A stretch of 7,153 nt of DNA from the NCBI GenBank assembly GCA_958404085.1, contig CATXZX010000086.1, positions 1-7,153 on the forward strand, written 5' to 3'. Position numbers and translations under genes: made by a program. How positions within the stretch are numbered: position 1 is the stretch's first letter; every line of letters starts with the position of its first letter. Positions 1 to 7,153 of this stretch are shown piece by piece. The notes below the pieces were generated by a model. That model searched no databases. It was not told the origin of the DNA and saw nothing but the letters and a program-made list of their open reading frames with translations. This stretch comes from an uncultured Prevotellaceae bacterium (GTDB lineage: Bacteria; Bacteroidota; Bacteroidia; Bacteroidales; Bacteroidaceae).

Positions 1-432
1 CATCCGCAGTCTGTCGTACACTCGGCTGTGCAGTTTCGTGATGGCGCTGTAAAGGCGCAATTGGGTGTTCCGGACATGCGAATACCGATTCAATATGCAT
101 TCAGTTATCCCGACCGTATACCATTGTCCGGAACACGTTTGGATTTGTTCAAATTGGGAAACCTTACATTTGAAAGACCAGATACAAGACGTTTTCCATG
201 TCTTCGATTGGCTTTTGAGGCCTTGGATGCGGGTGGAAACATGCCATGTATACTGAATGCCGCTAATGAGATCGTCAATTTGGCCTTTCGTCAAGGACGC
301 ATTTCATTTCCGCGTGTAAGCGAAATTATCGGGCAGGCAATGCAGCAGATTGCCTTTGTTGAAAATCCATCTTTGGATGTATTGTTTCAGACGGATGAGG
401 AAACGCGTCTGAAAGTAGAAGAAATGATATAA
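1..432 (+). CDS. dxr: 1-deoxy-D-xylulose 5-phosphate reductoisomerase, C-terminal part (5' end outside window)
   Basis: Dxr converts 1-deoxy-D-xylulose 5-phosphate to 2-C-methyl-D-erythritol 4-phosphate with NADPH and a divalent metal in the cytoplasm, the committed step of the MEP route to isoprenoids. The frame is open from base 1 and gives 143 residues before a TAA stop. It opens with HPQSVVHSAVQF, which aligns with the HPQS loop of the family; its histidine corresponds to the substrate-contacting His257 of the E. coli enzyme. This is followed by the family signatures AQLGVPDMR, PIQYAFSYPDR and, from fragment residue 86, NAANEIV, which belongs to the C-terminal alpha-helical domain. About 250 N-terminal residues (NADPH fold and metal ligands) lie upstream of the window, so the internal GTG at base 28 is not a real start. 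rseP follows after 30 bases, a common arrangement. The identification is secure; the intactness of the missing part cannot be judged. Confidence 0.96.
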   Translation, partial: HPQSVVHSAVQFRDGAVKAQLGVPDMRIPIQYAFSYPDRIPLSGTRLDLFKLGNLTFERPDTRRFPCLRLAFEALDAGGNMPCILNAANEIVNLAFRQGRISFPRVSEIIGQAMQQIAFVENPSLDVLFQTDEETRLKVEEMI

Positions 433-462
433 GAATACTTACTCAAATAGAACGAAACGACA

Positions 463-1842
463 ATGGAAATATTTTTGATTAGAGCCTTACAGTTAATACT
501 CTGTTTTTCTCTTTTGGTTTTACTGCATGAGGGAGGCCATTTTTTCTTTGCCAAACTGTTTAAGGTGCGAGTAGAAAAATTTTGCCTGTTCTTTGACCCA
601 TGGTTCACATTATTCAAATTTAAACCGTCCAAAAGCGATACTACGTACAGTATCGGCTGGCTGCCATTGGGCGGCTATGTAAAAATATCGGGAATGATAG
701 ACGAATCCATGGATACGAAACAGATGGCGGAGCCCGTCAAACCGTGGGAATTTCGTGCAAAGCCGGCGTGGCAGCGTTTGTTGATCATGATAGGCGGCGT
801 TTTGGTGAATTTTTTGTTGGCATTGTTCATTTATTCGATGATTCTATATCATTGGGGGGAAACTTACGTCCCGGTGCAAAATATGACCTATGGCATGAAA
901 TTCAATGAGACTGCTCAGAAAATGGGATTCAGGGACGGCGATATTCTCTTGAATACAGATAAAGATGTTTTTACCCGTTTTGACAACAACGAATCAATCG
1001 GACATATATATAGAAGTTTGTCTGAAGCACATTCTGTTACTGTTTCGCGTGATGGCAAGAAGATTGATATCTCCATGCCCGGCAATTTGAATATGCTATC
1101 GATGATTAAGGAAGAACCTCCGTTCGTTACCGTATTGATGCCGTCGGTAATAGACAGCGTTATGCCGGCTTCTCCGGCGTATGATGCCGGAATCCGGGCT
1201 AAAGACCGGATTGTAGCATTTAACGGGACTGCCATCACTACATGGAACGAGTATAACGAACAAATGAGTCGTATGAATGATATCCTGGCTTCCGCAAGTC
1301 ATAGAGACAGCATGAACCTGCGTAACGTGAATCTTGTAGTAGAACACCAGGGAGGTAACAGAGATACATTGGATTTGGTCCTGACTCCCGATTATAGAAT
1401 GGGCGTTTTCCAACTTAACATGTACCGCGTGTACAAACCCATCACAAAAGAATATTCATTGTTGGCTTCTATCCCGGCTGGTGTTCAGCATGGCTGTGCC
1501 GTATTAGGAGGCTATGTTGATGACTTAAAGTATCTGTTCACAAAGGACGGAGCAAAAAGTATGGGCAGTTTCGGAACAATCGGTAGCCTTTTCCCCGCCA
1601 CATGGGATTGGTTGCGGTTCTGGGAAATGACAGCATTCATCAGTATTATATTGGCATTTATGAATATCTTACCCATACCGGCCTTGGACGGAGGGCATGT
1701 ATTCTTCCTGCTCTATGAAATAGTGGCATGTCGCAAGCCGAGCGATAAGTTTATGGAACGTGCGCAGGTAGTGGGAATGTCGTTGCTGATGCTTCTGATG
1801 CTATGGGCTATTATGAACGATATTATCCGTTTTGTATTCTAA
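463..1842 (+). CDS. rseP: RseP-family site-2 intramembrane zinc metalloprotease
   Basis: This is a 459-residue inner-membrane protease of the M50B/site-2 protease family, which cuts substrates within the membrane. In E. coli it degrades the anti-sigma factor RseA and cleared signal peptides; the substrates here are unknown. The zinc motif HEGGH lies at residues 22-26 inside the first membrane segment (about 4-27). A second segment covers about 106-129. Two periplasmic PDZ-like modules follow: a diverged one at about 135-215 (with GFRDGDILL) and a clear one at about 222-312 (with PASPAYDAGIRAKDRIVAFNG-type sequence, split here by position 235-255). The third zinc ligand is Asp409 in the LDGG motif (408-411), preceded by NILPIP, and the last membrane segment is about 436-458. 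Length fits the family (E. coli about 450). The ATG has an A-rich leader without a Shine-Dalgarno motif, usual for Bacteroidetes. All catalytic residues are present, so it should be active. Confidence 0.95.
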   Translation: MEIFLIRALQLILCFSLLVLLHEGGHFFFAKLFKVRVEKFCLFFDPWFTLFKFKPSKSDTTYSIGWLPLGGYVKISGMIDESMDTKQMAEPVKPWEFRAKPAWQRLLIMIGGVLVNFLLALFIYSMILYHWGETYVPVQNMTYGMKFNETAQKMGFRDGDILLNTDKDVFTRFDNNESIGHIYRSLSEAHSVTVSRDGKKIDISMPGNLNMLSMIKEEPPFVTVLMPSVIDSVMPASPAYDAGIRAKDRIVAFNGTAITTWNEYNEQMSRMNDILASASHRDSMNLRNVNLVVEHQGGNRDTLDLVLTPDYRMGVFQLNMYRVYKPITKEYSLLASIPAGVQHGCAVLGGYVDDLKYLFTKDGAKSMGSFGTIGSLFPATWDWLRFWEMTAFISIILAFMNILPIPALDGGHVFFLLYEIVACRKPSDKFMERAQVVGMSLLMLLMLWAIMNDIIRFVF

Positions 1843-1864
1843 CGTATTTTAATAAGAATCCACA

Positions 1865-3853
1865 ATGTCTCAATCATTTGTAACAGAAGACATTTTAAAC
1901 GATATGCGGTACTTGAAATTGTTAGCTCGCAATTTCCCGACCATATCGAGCGTCAGTACCGAAATTATAAACCTGGAAGCTATTTTGCATCTTCCCAAAG
2001 GGACGGAACATTTTCTGGCCGACATTCATGGCGAGAACGAGGCTTTTCATCATGTCTTGAAAAATGCTTCCGGTAATATCAAACGAAAAATCAATGAAAT
2101 CTTCGGGAATACTTTGCGCGAACAAGAAAAGAAAGATTTATGCACGCTTATTTATTATCCCGAACAGAAACTGGAACTGGTAAAGGTCTCCGATAGCAAT
2201 ATTGAAGACTATTATCAGATAACATTGCACCAATTGGTGAAAGTCTGTCAGGATTTCTCATCCAAGTATACGCGTTCTAAAGTCAGGAAATGCCTGCCAG
2301 AGGAGTTTTCCTATATAATCGAAGAACTGTTGCACGAGTCTTCCGAGGATTTGAACAAGCAGGCGTACATCAATGTCATAATAAATACGATTATATCTAC
2401 CGGAAGAGCTGATAATTTTATTACGGCTTTGTGTAATCTTATTCATCGGTTGGCTATCGACCAATTACATATTTTGGGCGATATCTACGATCGGGGACCC
2501 GGGGCTCATGTTATTATGGAGACATTGTGTTCATATCCTAATTTCGATATTCAATGGGGAAATCATGACGTATTATGGATGGGTGCAGCTGCCGGCAATC
2601 CCTGTTGCATTGCGAATGTTGTGCGACTCTCGTTACGGTACGGCAATACGCAAACGTTGGAAGAAGGTTATAGTATCAATCTACTTCCGCTTGCAACATT
2701 TGCCATGGAAACTTATGCCGACGACCCGTGTAAACTGTTTTTCCCTAAATTGGAAAGCGAACAGGCTGTCAGTGACAAGACCCGCAAGTTGATCGCTCAG
2801 ATGCACAAGGCAATTACGATTATCCAATTGAAATTGGAGGCTCAAATGGCTGACAAACATCCAGAATGGATGCTTCAAGACCGTAAATGTTTTTACAGCG
2901 TCGATTTCGATAGAGGAATTTTTAAAGCAAACGGAAAAGAATACGAATTGAAAGATTCTTATTTTCCGACCATACATGCAGATGACCCATACAAGCTGAC
3001 ATCGGAAGAACAGGACCTGATCGAAAAATTAATACATTCATTCCGTATCAGTGATAAACTGCAGCGCCACGTAGCATGTCTGTTGCAGCATGGAACGATG
3101 TATGGCGTATACAATTCCAATTTGCTGTTCCACGCATCTGTTCCCCTCAACGAAGACGGTTCTCTGAAAGAAGTGGAAATATGTGGACATTGCTATAAAG
3201 GAAAATCGCTGCTGGAGGCAATTACACGAATAATACGGTCAGCCTTCGACTCCGATATTCAAACTTCCGAACGCCATACGGCAATTGATTACTTCTGGTA
3301 CTTATGGTGCGGGCCGAACTCACCCTTGTTTGACAAGCAGAAAATGGCAACTTTCGAACGTTATTTTTTGGATGACAAAGAATTGGGCCACGAAGAAAAA
3401 GGCTGGTATTACAAATTGCGTAATGAAGAATCGATTTGCGACATGCTTCTGGACGAATTCGGTGTAGAAGGAGAGCATCGCCATATCATAAATGGTCACG
3501 TACCGGTTCGTGCCGGAAACGGTGAGAATCCAATCAAGGCCAATGGCAAACTGATGGTCATAGACGGCGGATTTGCAAAAGCATATCACAATACAACCGG
3601 AATTGCGGGCTACACATTGGTTTATCATAGCCGCGGATTCCAATTGGTACAACATGCACCATTTACAAGTACAGCAGAAGCCATTAAAAATGGTACAGAC
3701 ATTACAAGTACCACACAGATCGTCGAACTGATGGGACACCGGATAATGGTGGCTGATACGGACAAGGGAAATGAACTTCGGGTACAGATTGAAGATTTAA
3801 AGAAATTGCTCGTTGCCTATCGGCGCGGCTATATCAAGGAATATACGAAATAG
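1865..3853 (+). CDS. fbp: Class III fructose-1,6-bisphosphatase
   Basis: This enzyme hydrolyses fructose 1,6-bisphosphate to fructose 6-phosphate and phosphate, the irreversible step of gluconeogenesis, in the cytoplasm. The 662-residue protein matches the class III (Firmicutes/Bacteroidetes) type rather than the E. coli class I or II enzymes, which are about half as long. The metallophosphoesterase motifs are all visible: DIHGEN at 53-58, GDIYDRG at 205-211 and GNHD at 232-235. A long middle section of about 300 residues then leads to the C-terminal metal-binding motifs NGHVPV at 543-548 and DGGFAKAY from 567. The ATG at 1865 gives an N-terminus (MSQSFVTEDI) that fits the family and lies 22 bases after the rseP stop; no Shine-Dalgarno motif is seen. 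No frameshift or missing motif was noticed. Co-transcription with rseP is inferred from the short gap. In Bacillus this class is affected by phosphoenolpyruvate and AMP; whether that holds here cannot be read from the sequence. Confidence 0.96.
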   Translation: MSQSFVTEDILNDMRYLKLLARNFPTISSVSTEIINLEAILHLPKGTEHFLADIHGENEAFHHVLKNASGNIKRKINEIFGNTLREQEKKDLCTLIYYPEQKLELVKVSDSNIEDYYQITLHQLVKVCQDFSSKYTRSKVRKCLPEEFSYIIEELLHESSEDLNKQAYINVIINTIISTGRADNFITALCNLIHRLAIDQLHILGDIYDRGPGAHVIMETLCSYPNFDIQWGNHDVLWMGAAAGNPCCIANVVRLSLRYGNTQTLEEGYSINLLPLATFAMETYADDPCKLFFPKLESEQAVSDKTRKLIAQMHKAITIIQLKLEAQMADKHPEWMLQDRKCFYSVDFDRGIFKANGKEYELKDSYFPTIHADDPYKLTSEEQDLIEKLIHSFRISDKLQRHVACLLQHGTMYGVYNSNLLFHASVPLNEDGSLKEVEICGHCYKGKSLLEAITRIIRSAFDSDIQTSERHTAIDYFWYLWCGPNSPLFDKQKMATFERYFLDDKELGHEEKGWYYKLRNEESICDMLLDEFGVEGEHRHIINGHVPVRAGNGENPIKANGKLMVIDGGFAKAYHNTTGIAGYTLVYHSRGFQLVQHAPFTSTAEAIKNGTDITSTTQIVELMGHRIMVADTDKGNELRVQIEDLKKLLVAYRRGYIKEYTK

Positions 3854-3881
3854 GAAATCAATCATTGCTAACAACCAAAAT

Positions 3882-4760
3882 ATGCTTACTTTTTTAGAGT
3901 CATTGGCCGCAGCCGAAACAGTTTTAACGCACGGAGTTGAAAAGAACGAGAACGTAACGATGATTATTCAGCAACTTATCAGTTTAGGTATTAACGCCGG
4001 CAAACAAATATTGATGGCAACATTGGTTTTTGTTGTTGGCCGGTTCATCATATCCCTGCTTAATCGTTTGGTGGTGCGCATGCTCGAACGCAGAAACATA
4101 GATATCAGTGTCAAGACATTTCTAAAAAGTCTTATCAACATTCTACTGACGACATTATTAGTCATATCGGTGGTCAGTGCGTTAGGCATCAATACAACAT
4201 CGTTTGCCGCATTGCTGGCTTCTGCCGGTGTGGCCATCGGTATGGCTTTGTCCGGAAATCTTCAGAATTTCGCGGGAGGTCTGCTTATTCTGTTATTCAA
4301 ACCTTATAAAGTAGGAGATTGGATTGAAACGTCGGCAGGGTCGGGAACCGTACGCGAAATACAGATTTTCCATACTTTGCTGACTACGGCAGACAATAAG
4401 ATCATCTATATTCCAAATGGAACATTGAGCGGAAATTCGATAACGAATTATAGTCGCGGAGAAAAACGGCGTATCGAGTGGATTGTCGGTATCGATTACG
4501 GCGAATCTTTTGAAAGGGCCGAACAGGTCATTACCGATCTCTTGAAAACAGACGAACGAATCTTGTCGGACCCGGCTCCCTTTATAGCGCTCCATGCATT
4601 GGATTCCAGCAGTGTGAACATTGTTATTCGCGTATGGGTGGAAAACAAAGATTATTGGGATGTATACTTCAACATAAACAAGCAAATATACAATACGTTT
4701 AACCGCGAGCAGATTAATTTCCCATATCCGCAATTAACGGTTCATCAAACAATGAATTAA
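3882..4760 (+). CDS. mscS: MscS-family small-conductance mechanosensitive channel
   Basis: This inner-membrane channel opens under membrane tension to release solutes during hypo-osmotic shock; the family works as a heptamer. From the chosen ATG the protein has 292 residues, near the E. coli MscS size (286). An amphipathic N-terminal stretch of about 35 residues leads into TM1 (about 41-62), TM2 (about 81-101) and the Ala/Gly-rich pore helix TM3 (about 108-140, with ALLASAGVAIGMALSGNLQNF). The beta domain follows (FKPYKVGDWIE, then IQIFHT and TADNKIIYIPNG, with PNG at 178-180), and the C-terminal alpha/beta domain ends in the typical FPYPQLTVH. The frame stays open upstream to a TTG at 3813, but that start would overlap fbp by 41 bases and has no signal, so the ATG 28 bases after the fbp stop is preferred; another ATG at 3960 would leave a shorter N-terminus. 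No binding site for ribosomes is evident. Confidence 0.93.
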   Translation: MLTFLESLAAAETVLTHGVEKNENVTMIIQQLISLGINAGKQILMATLVFVVGRFIISLLNRLVVRMLERRNIDISVKTFLKSLINILLTTLLVISVVSALGINTTSFAALLASAGVAIGMALSGNLQNFAGGLLILLFKPYKVGDWIETSAGSGTVREIQIFHTLLTTADNKIIYIPNGTLSGNSITNYSRGEKRRIEWIVGIDYGESFERAEQVITDLLKTDERILSDPAPFIALHALDSSSVNIVIRVWVENKDYWDVYFNINKQIYNTFNREQINFPYPQLTVHQTMN

Positions 4761-4785
4761 TCCGGCTTATTAAAATAAACAAGAA

Positions 4786-5349
4786 ATGAAAAGTTTTGAA
4801 GCAAAACCATGGGTGCTTCCCCAACCGGTGCTGATTATCGGGACTTACGATGATGCCGGCAGACCCAATGCCATGAATGCAGCGTGGGCAGGGCAGTGGG
4901 ATGCCAAAGAGATCATGATATCGTTAGGAAAGCATGCTACTACCGAAAATCTAAATGGACTTGGCGAATTTACAGTAGCCTTTGCCACGGAAGATACAAT
5001 GGTCGCAGCAGATTTTGTCGGTATCGTATCTGCCAAAAAGGAGCCAGAAAAGATGGAAAAGACTGGATGGACGGTAAAAAAGGCCTTGCATGTCAATGCT
5101 CCCGTCTTTACAGATTTCCCGATGACTATGGAATGTCGCATCATTCGGAAAATCGATGAATCGGATAGCGGATATTATCTTGTTGCGGAGATCGTGAATA
5201 TTCTGGTGGACGAAAACTATCTTGCAGAAAACGGGAATCCGGATGTCGGTAAAATGAAACTTATTGTTTACGAACCCGTACAACACGCTTATGTCGCATT
5301 GGGAAAAACCGTGGGGCAGGCCTTTTCTGTCGGAAAACAGTTGAAATAG
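4786..5349 (+). CDS. FMN-binding split-barrel flavoprotein, flavin reductase-like (flavoredoxin type)
   Basis: This is a complete 187-residue cytoplasmic protein of the flavin reductase-like domain family (DIM6/NTAB, FMN-binding split barrel). Members bind FMN and pass electrons from NAD(P)H or other proteins to flavins or other acceptors; Desulfovibrio flavoredoxin is a related example. Family marks are the N-terminal PQPVLIIGTYDDAGRPNAMN (residues 12-31), followed by AWAGQWD, the ISLGKHATTENL segment at 45-56 where the family contacts the FMN phosphate and ribityl chain, and GEFTVAFA at 60-67. The length fits single-domain members and no partner domain is fused. The ATG follows the mscS stop by 25 bases behind an A-rich leader (ACAAGAA). 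The electron donor and physiological acceptor cannot be told from the sequence; neighbouring genes do not help. The fold assignment is firm, the exact role is open. Confidence 0.85.
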   Translation: MKSFEAKPWVLPQPVLIIGTYDDAGRPNAMNAAWAGQWDAKEIMISLGKHATTENLNGLGEFTVAFATEDTMVAADFVGIVSAKKEPEKMEKTGWTVKKALHVNAPVFTDFPMTMECRIIRKIDESDSGYYLVAEIVNILVDENYLAENGNPDVGKMKLIVYEPVQHAYVALGKTVGQAFSVGKQLK

Positions 5350-5358
5350 TAAAATAAT

Positions 5359-5368
5359 ACGTGCACGT
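5359..5368. other. 10-base perfect palindrome in the gap before dnaX
   Basis: ACGTGCACGT reads identically on both strands and starts 10 bases after the flavoprotein stop. It could be a half-site pair for a dimeric regulator. As RNA it allows only about three stem pairs around a four-base loop and is followed by CTTTCC rather than a U-run, so it is not a convincing terminator. A palindrome of this size can also occur by chance; the function is unproven. Confidence 0.25.
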
Positions 5369-5420
5369 CTTTCCATTTTCTAAGCCAGTTTACTTGTCGC
5401 ACACATATATAGATTAATTC

Positions 5421-5426
5421 AGGAGG
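5421..5426 (+). promoter_or_regulatory. Strong Shine-Dalgarno site for dnaX
   Basis: AGGAGG is a full match to the anti-Shine-Dalgarno core of 16S rRNA and lies 10 bases before the ATG of dnaX. It decides the dnaX start. None of the four other complete genes here has such a motif, which makes it stand out, because Bacteroidetes mostly initiate without one. Confidence 0.7.
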
Positions 5427-5436
5427 AACATCATTA

Positions 5437-7153
5437 ATGGATAAATACATTGTCTCTGCGCGAAAATACCGTCCCTCTACATTCGATGCGGTTGTAGGAC
5501 AGTCAGCGCTTACAACAACTTTGAAAAATGCCATCAGTAGCGGAAAACTGGCCCATGCCTATTTGTTTTGCGGCCCGCGTGGTGTAGGAAAGACAACTTG
5601 TGCGCGTATATTTGCCAAAACCATCAATTGCCTTCACCGGACAACCGACGGAGAGGCATGCAATGAATGCGAAAGTTGCCAGGCGTTTAATGAACAGCGT
5701 AGTTTCAATATCCACGAACTGGATGCGGCTTCGAATAATTCGGTAGAAGATATCCGTTCACTTATCGAGCAAGTACGGATTCAGCCTCAAGTAGGCCGGT
5801 ATAAAGTATTTATCATCGATGAGGTCCATATGTTGTCGATGGCCGCGTTCAATGCTTTTCTTAAAACCCTAGAAGAGCCTCCTGCTCACGCCATATTTAT
5901 TCTGGCTACGACCGAGAAACATAAAATTCTGCCTACGATTCTAAGCCGCTGCCAAATCTATGATTTTCACCGGATGAGTATCGGCGATATTGTAGGACAT
6001 CTGCGGATGGTTGCCACCAGCGAAGGCGTCGCATACGAAGATGCCGCTTTGAACATTATAGCGCAAAAAGCGGATGGAGGGATGCGCGACGCGCTTTCCA
6101 TATTCGATCAGGAAGTAAGTTTCACAAACGGTCAAATCACCTATGCAAGTGTTCTTGAAAATCTGAATGTTCTCGATTACGATTACTATTTCAGATTGAC
6201 GGATGCATTTCTTGAACATCGGATTTCGGACATTTTGCTTACGTTCAACGAGATATTGCACAAAGGTTTTGACGGAGGGCATTTCATAAACGGATTAGCA
6301 TCGCACTTTCGCGATTTACTGGTAAGTCGCGATGTGGCTACGCTTCCTTTGTTAGAGGTATCGGATGACATCCGCAACCGTTATTGCGAACAAGCAAAAC
6401 GCTGTCAGCCCAAGTTTGTCTATCAAGCGCTGAAACTGTGCAATACATGCGATTTAAACTATAAGACAAGTCGTAACAAACGTTTGCAGGTTGAACTGAC
6501 GCTTATAGAGATCGCGCAAGCGGCGAGTGACGAACCGGCGGGGCTTGGCCCTGCTAAAAGATTGTCGCCCATTTTCAACAACAATAAGCAGCAGGATATT
6601 CCTGCTACCGCGTCACAAGCCGGAAATCCGCCTTCCGGCAGTAAAACGGTTTATCCTCAAAACAACACTTCGCCACAAGTAGCAACACCCCAAAATACGC
6701 ATGCCGTACAGCCAGTGACGCCTGTCGCTTCTCCGTCTCCTGCTACATCGAAACCTCTTACGGTGGGACGCTTTGGAACCCCTTCCATTCGTGTTCGTCC
6801 GGCGAATCAGCCTACGCAAACAAAATCGGTGGAAGGCGAAAGTACAACCGTAAAAGACAAAGAAGCTGAAATAGGAACGAACCCTTTTGAGGAGAAGGAT
6901 TTACATTACTATTGGTATCAGTTTGCCAACCAACTGCCGCAAGAAGAAAAAGCTATTGCCGGCCGAATGAAAAATATGACTCCGCATTTAATCGGAGAGG
7001 CGGTATTCGAAGTGACGGTTGACAATGAACAGGTGGAAGAATACCTGAAACCGCTTGTACCCCGTATTGAACAGTTCCTGCGCCAGCGCATCAACAACCG
7101 CAATATTACAATGAAAGCGCGTGTCGCAGCGCCCGAGGAGCAAACACGCGTTT
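5437..7153 (+). CDS. dnaX: DNA polymerase III subunit gamma/tau (clamp loader ATPase), 3' end outside window
   Basis: DnaX is the ATPase of the clamp loader, which places the sliding clamp on primed DNA and links the polymerase cores at the replication fork. The frame is open from the ATG to the window edge, 572 codons without a stop. Visible AAA+ parts are Walker A GPRGVGKT at 46-53, a zinc module with Cys65, Cys75, Cys78 and Cys81, Walker B FIIDEVHML with Asp128-Glu129, sensor 1 ATTEKHK at 157-163, and the SRC motif with arginine finger Arg171. The sensor 2 region includes GGMRDALS near residue 215. Domain III runs to about residue 362. A Pro/Thr/Ser/Gln-rich, probably disordered linker spans about 364-481, and a C-terminal tau-like domain begins near NPFEEKD at 482. 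I saw no A AAA AAG slippery heptamer in frame, so a frameshifted gamma form is not supported. The start is set by the AGGAGG site. The end of the protein is missing. Confidence 0.97.
   Translation, partial: MDKYIVSARKYRPSTFDAVVGQSALTTTLKNAISSGKLAHAYLFCGPRGVGKTTCARIFAKTINCLHRTTDGEACNECESCQAFNEQRSFNIHELDAASNNSVEDIRSLIEQVRIQPQVGRYKVFIIDEVHMLSMAAFNAFLKTLEEPPAHAIFILATTEKHKILPTILSRCQIYDFHRMSIGDIVGHLRMVATSEGVAYEDAALNIIAQKADGGMRDALSIFDQEVSFTNGQITYASVLENLNVLDYDYYFRLTDAFLEHRISDILLTFNEILHKGFDGGHFINGLASHFRDLLVSRDVATLPLLEVSDDIRNRYCEQAKRCQPKFVYQALKLCNTCDLNYKTSRNKRLQVELTLIEIAQAASDEPAGLGPAKRLSPIFNNNKQQDIPATASQAGNPPSGSKTVYPQNNTSPQVATPQNTHAVQPVTPVASPSPATSKPLTVGRFGTPSIRVRPANQPTQTKSVEGESTTVKDKEAEIGTNPFEEKDLHYYWYQFANQLPQEEKAIAGRMKNMTPHLIGEAVFEVTVDNEQVEEYLKPLVPRIEQFLRQRINNRNITMKARVAAPEEQTRV

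Noticed and set aside
3662..3712. Direct repeat of TTACAAGTAC within fbp
   Set aside because: Both copies encode short Thr/Ser-containing pieces (TST) in the conserved reading frame; two copies only, so chance is the simplest explanation.
3320..3739. A 139-codon open frame on the minus strand inside fbp
   Set aside because: It lies wholly opposite a well-supported gene and has no recognisable family motif and a Cys/Phe-rich composition typical of antisense shadow frames.
4293..4733. A 146-codon open frame on the minus strand inside mscS
   Set aside because: It is antisense to conserved MscS coding sequence and its translation resembles no family I know; best seen as a shadow.
5359..5375. 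Possible terminator after the flavoprotein gene
   Set aside because: The palindrome has almost no room for a loop, giving only a three-pair stem, and no U-run follows.
5391..5420. TTGTCG and TATATA boxes as a dnaX promoter
   Set aside because: The spacing is poor for a standard promoter and no TAnnTTTG element of the Bacteroidetes type is present; AT-rich boxes of this kind are expected by chance.
6061..6075. Run CAAAAAGC in dnaX as a possible frameshift site
   Set aside because: In the dnaX frame it reads GCG CAA AAA GCG, which does not fit the X XXY YYZ phase, and it lies within the ATPase body, well before the place where a gamma form would end.

Overview
The window is an ordinary, tightly packed block of six co-directional (+ strand) genes with no RNA gene, mobile element, CRISPR array or long non-coding stretch that I could support. 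The protein sequences point to the Bacteroidetes, most likely the order Bacteroidales. The clues are the dxr-rseP adjacency, a class III (Bacillus/Bacteroides-type) fructose-1,6-bisphosphatase, DnaX and MscS sequences that closely match what I remember of Bacteroides/Parabacteroides proteins, moderate GC content, and A-rich leaders without Shine-Dalgarno motifs ahead of most genes. I cannot name a genus or species from the sequence alone.

Layout from left to right: the 3' end of dxr (isoprenoid MEP pathway, cut by the left edge); rseP (membrane site-2 metalloprotease); fbp (class III FBPase, gluconeogenesis); an mscS-family mechanosensitive channel; a small FMN-binding split-barrel flavoprotein of unknown substrate; and dnaX (DNA polymerase III tau-type clamp-loader subunit, cut by the right edge). 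The gaps between the first five genes are about 30, 22, 28 and 25 bases, which suggests a single transcript or strongly coupled transcription. The gap before dnaX is longer (87 bases) and is the only one that holds a recognisable ribosome binding site (AGGAGG) and a 10-base perfect palindrome, so dnaX may be expressed separately.

The genes do not form one pathway. dxr and rseP are neighbours in many bacteria. Fbp and Dxr both act in central or precursor carbon metabolism, and RseP and MscS both act in the inner membrane and relate to envelope stress or turgor, but a functional link is only inference. I searched for a hidden or undescribed system and found none; the findings are low-to-moderate interest details.
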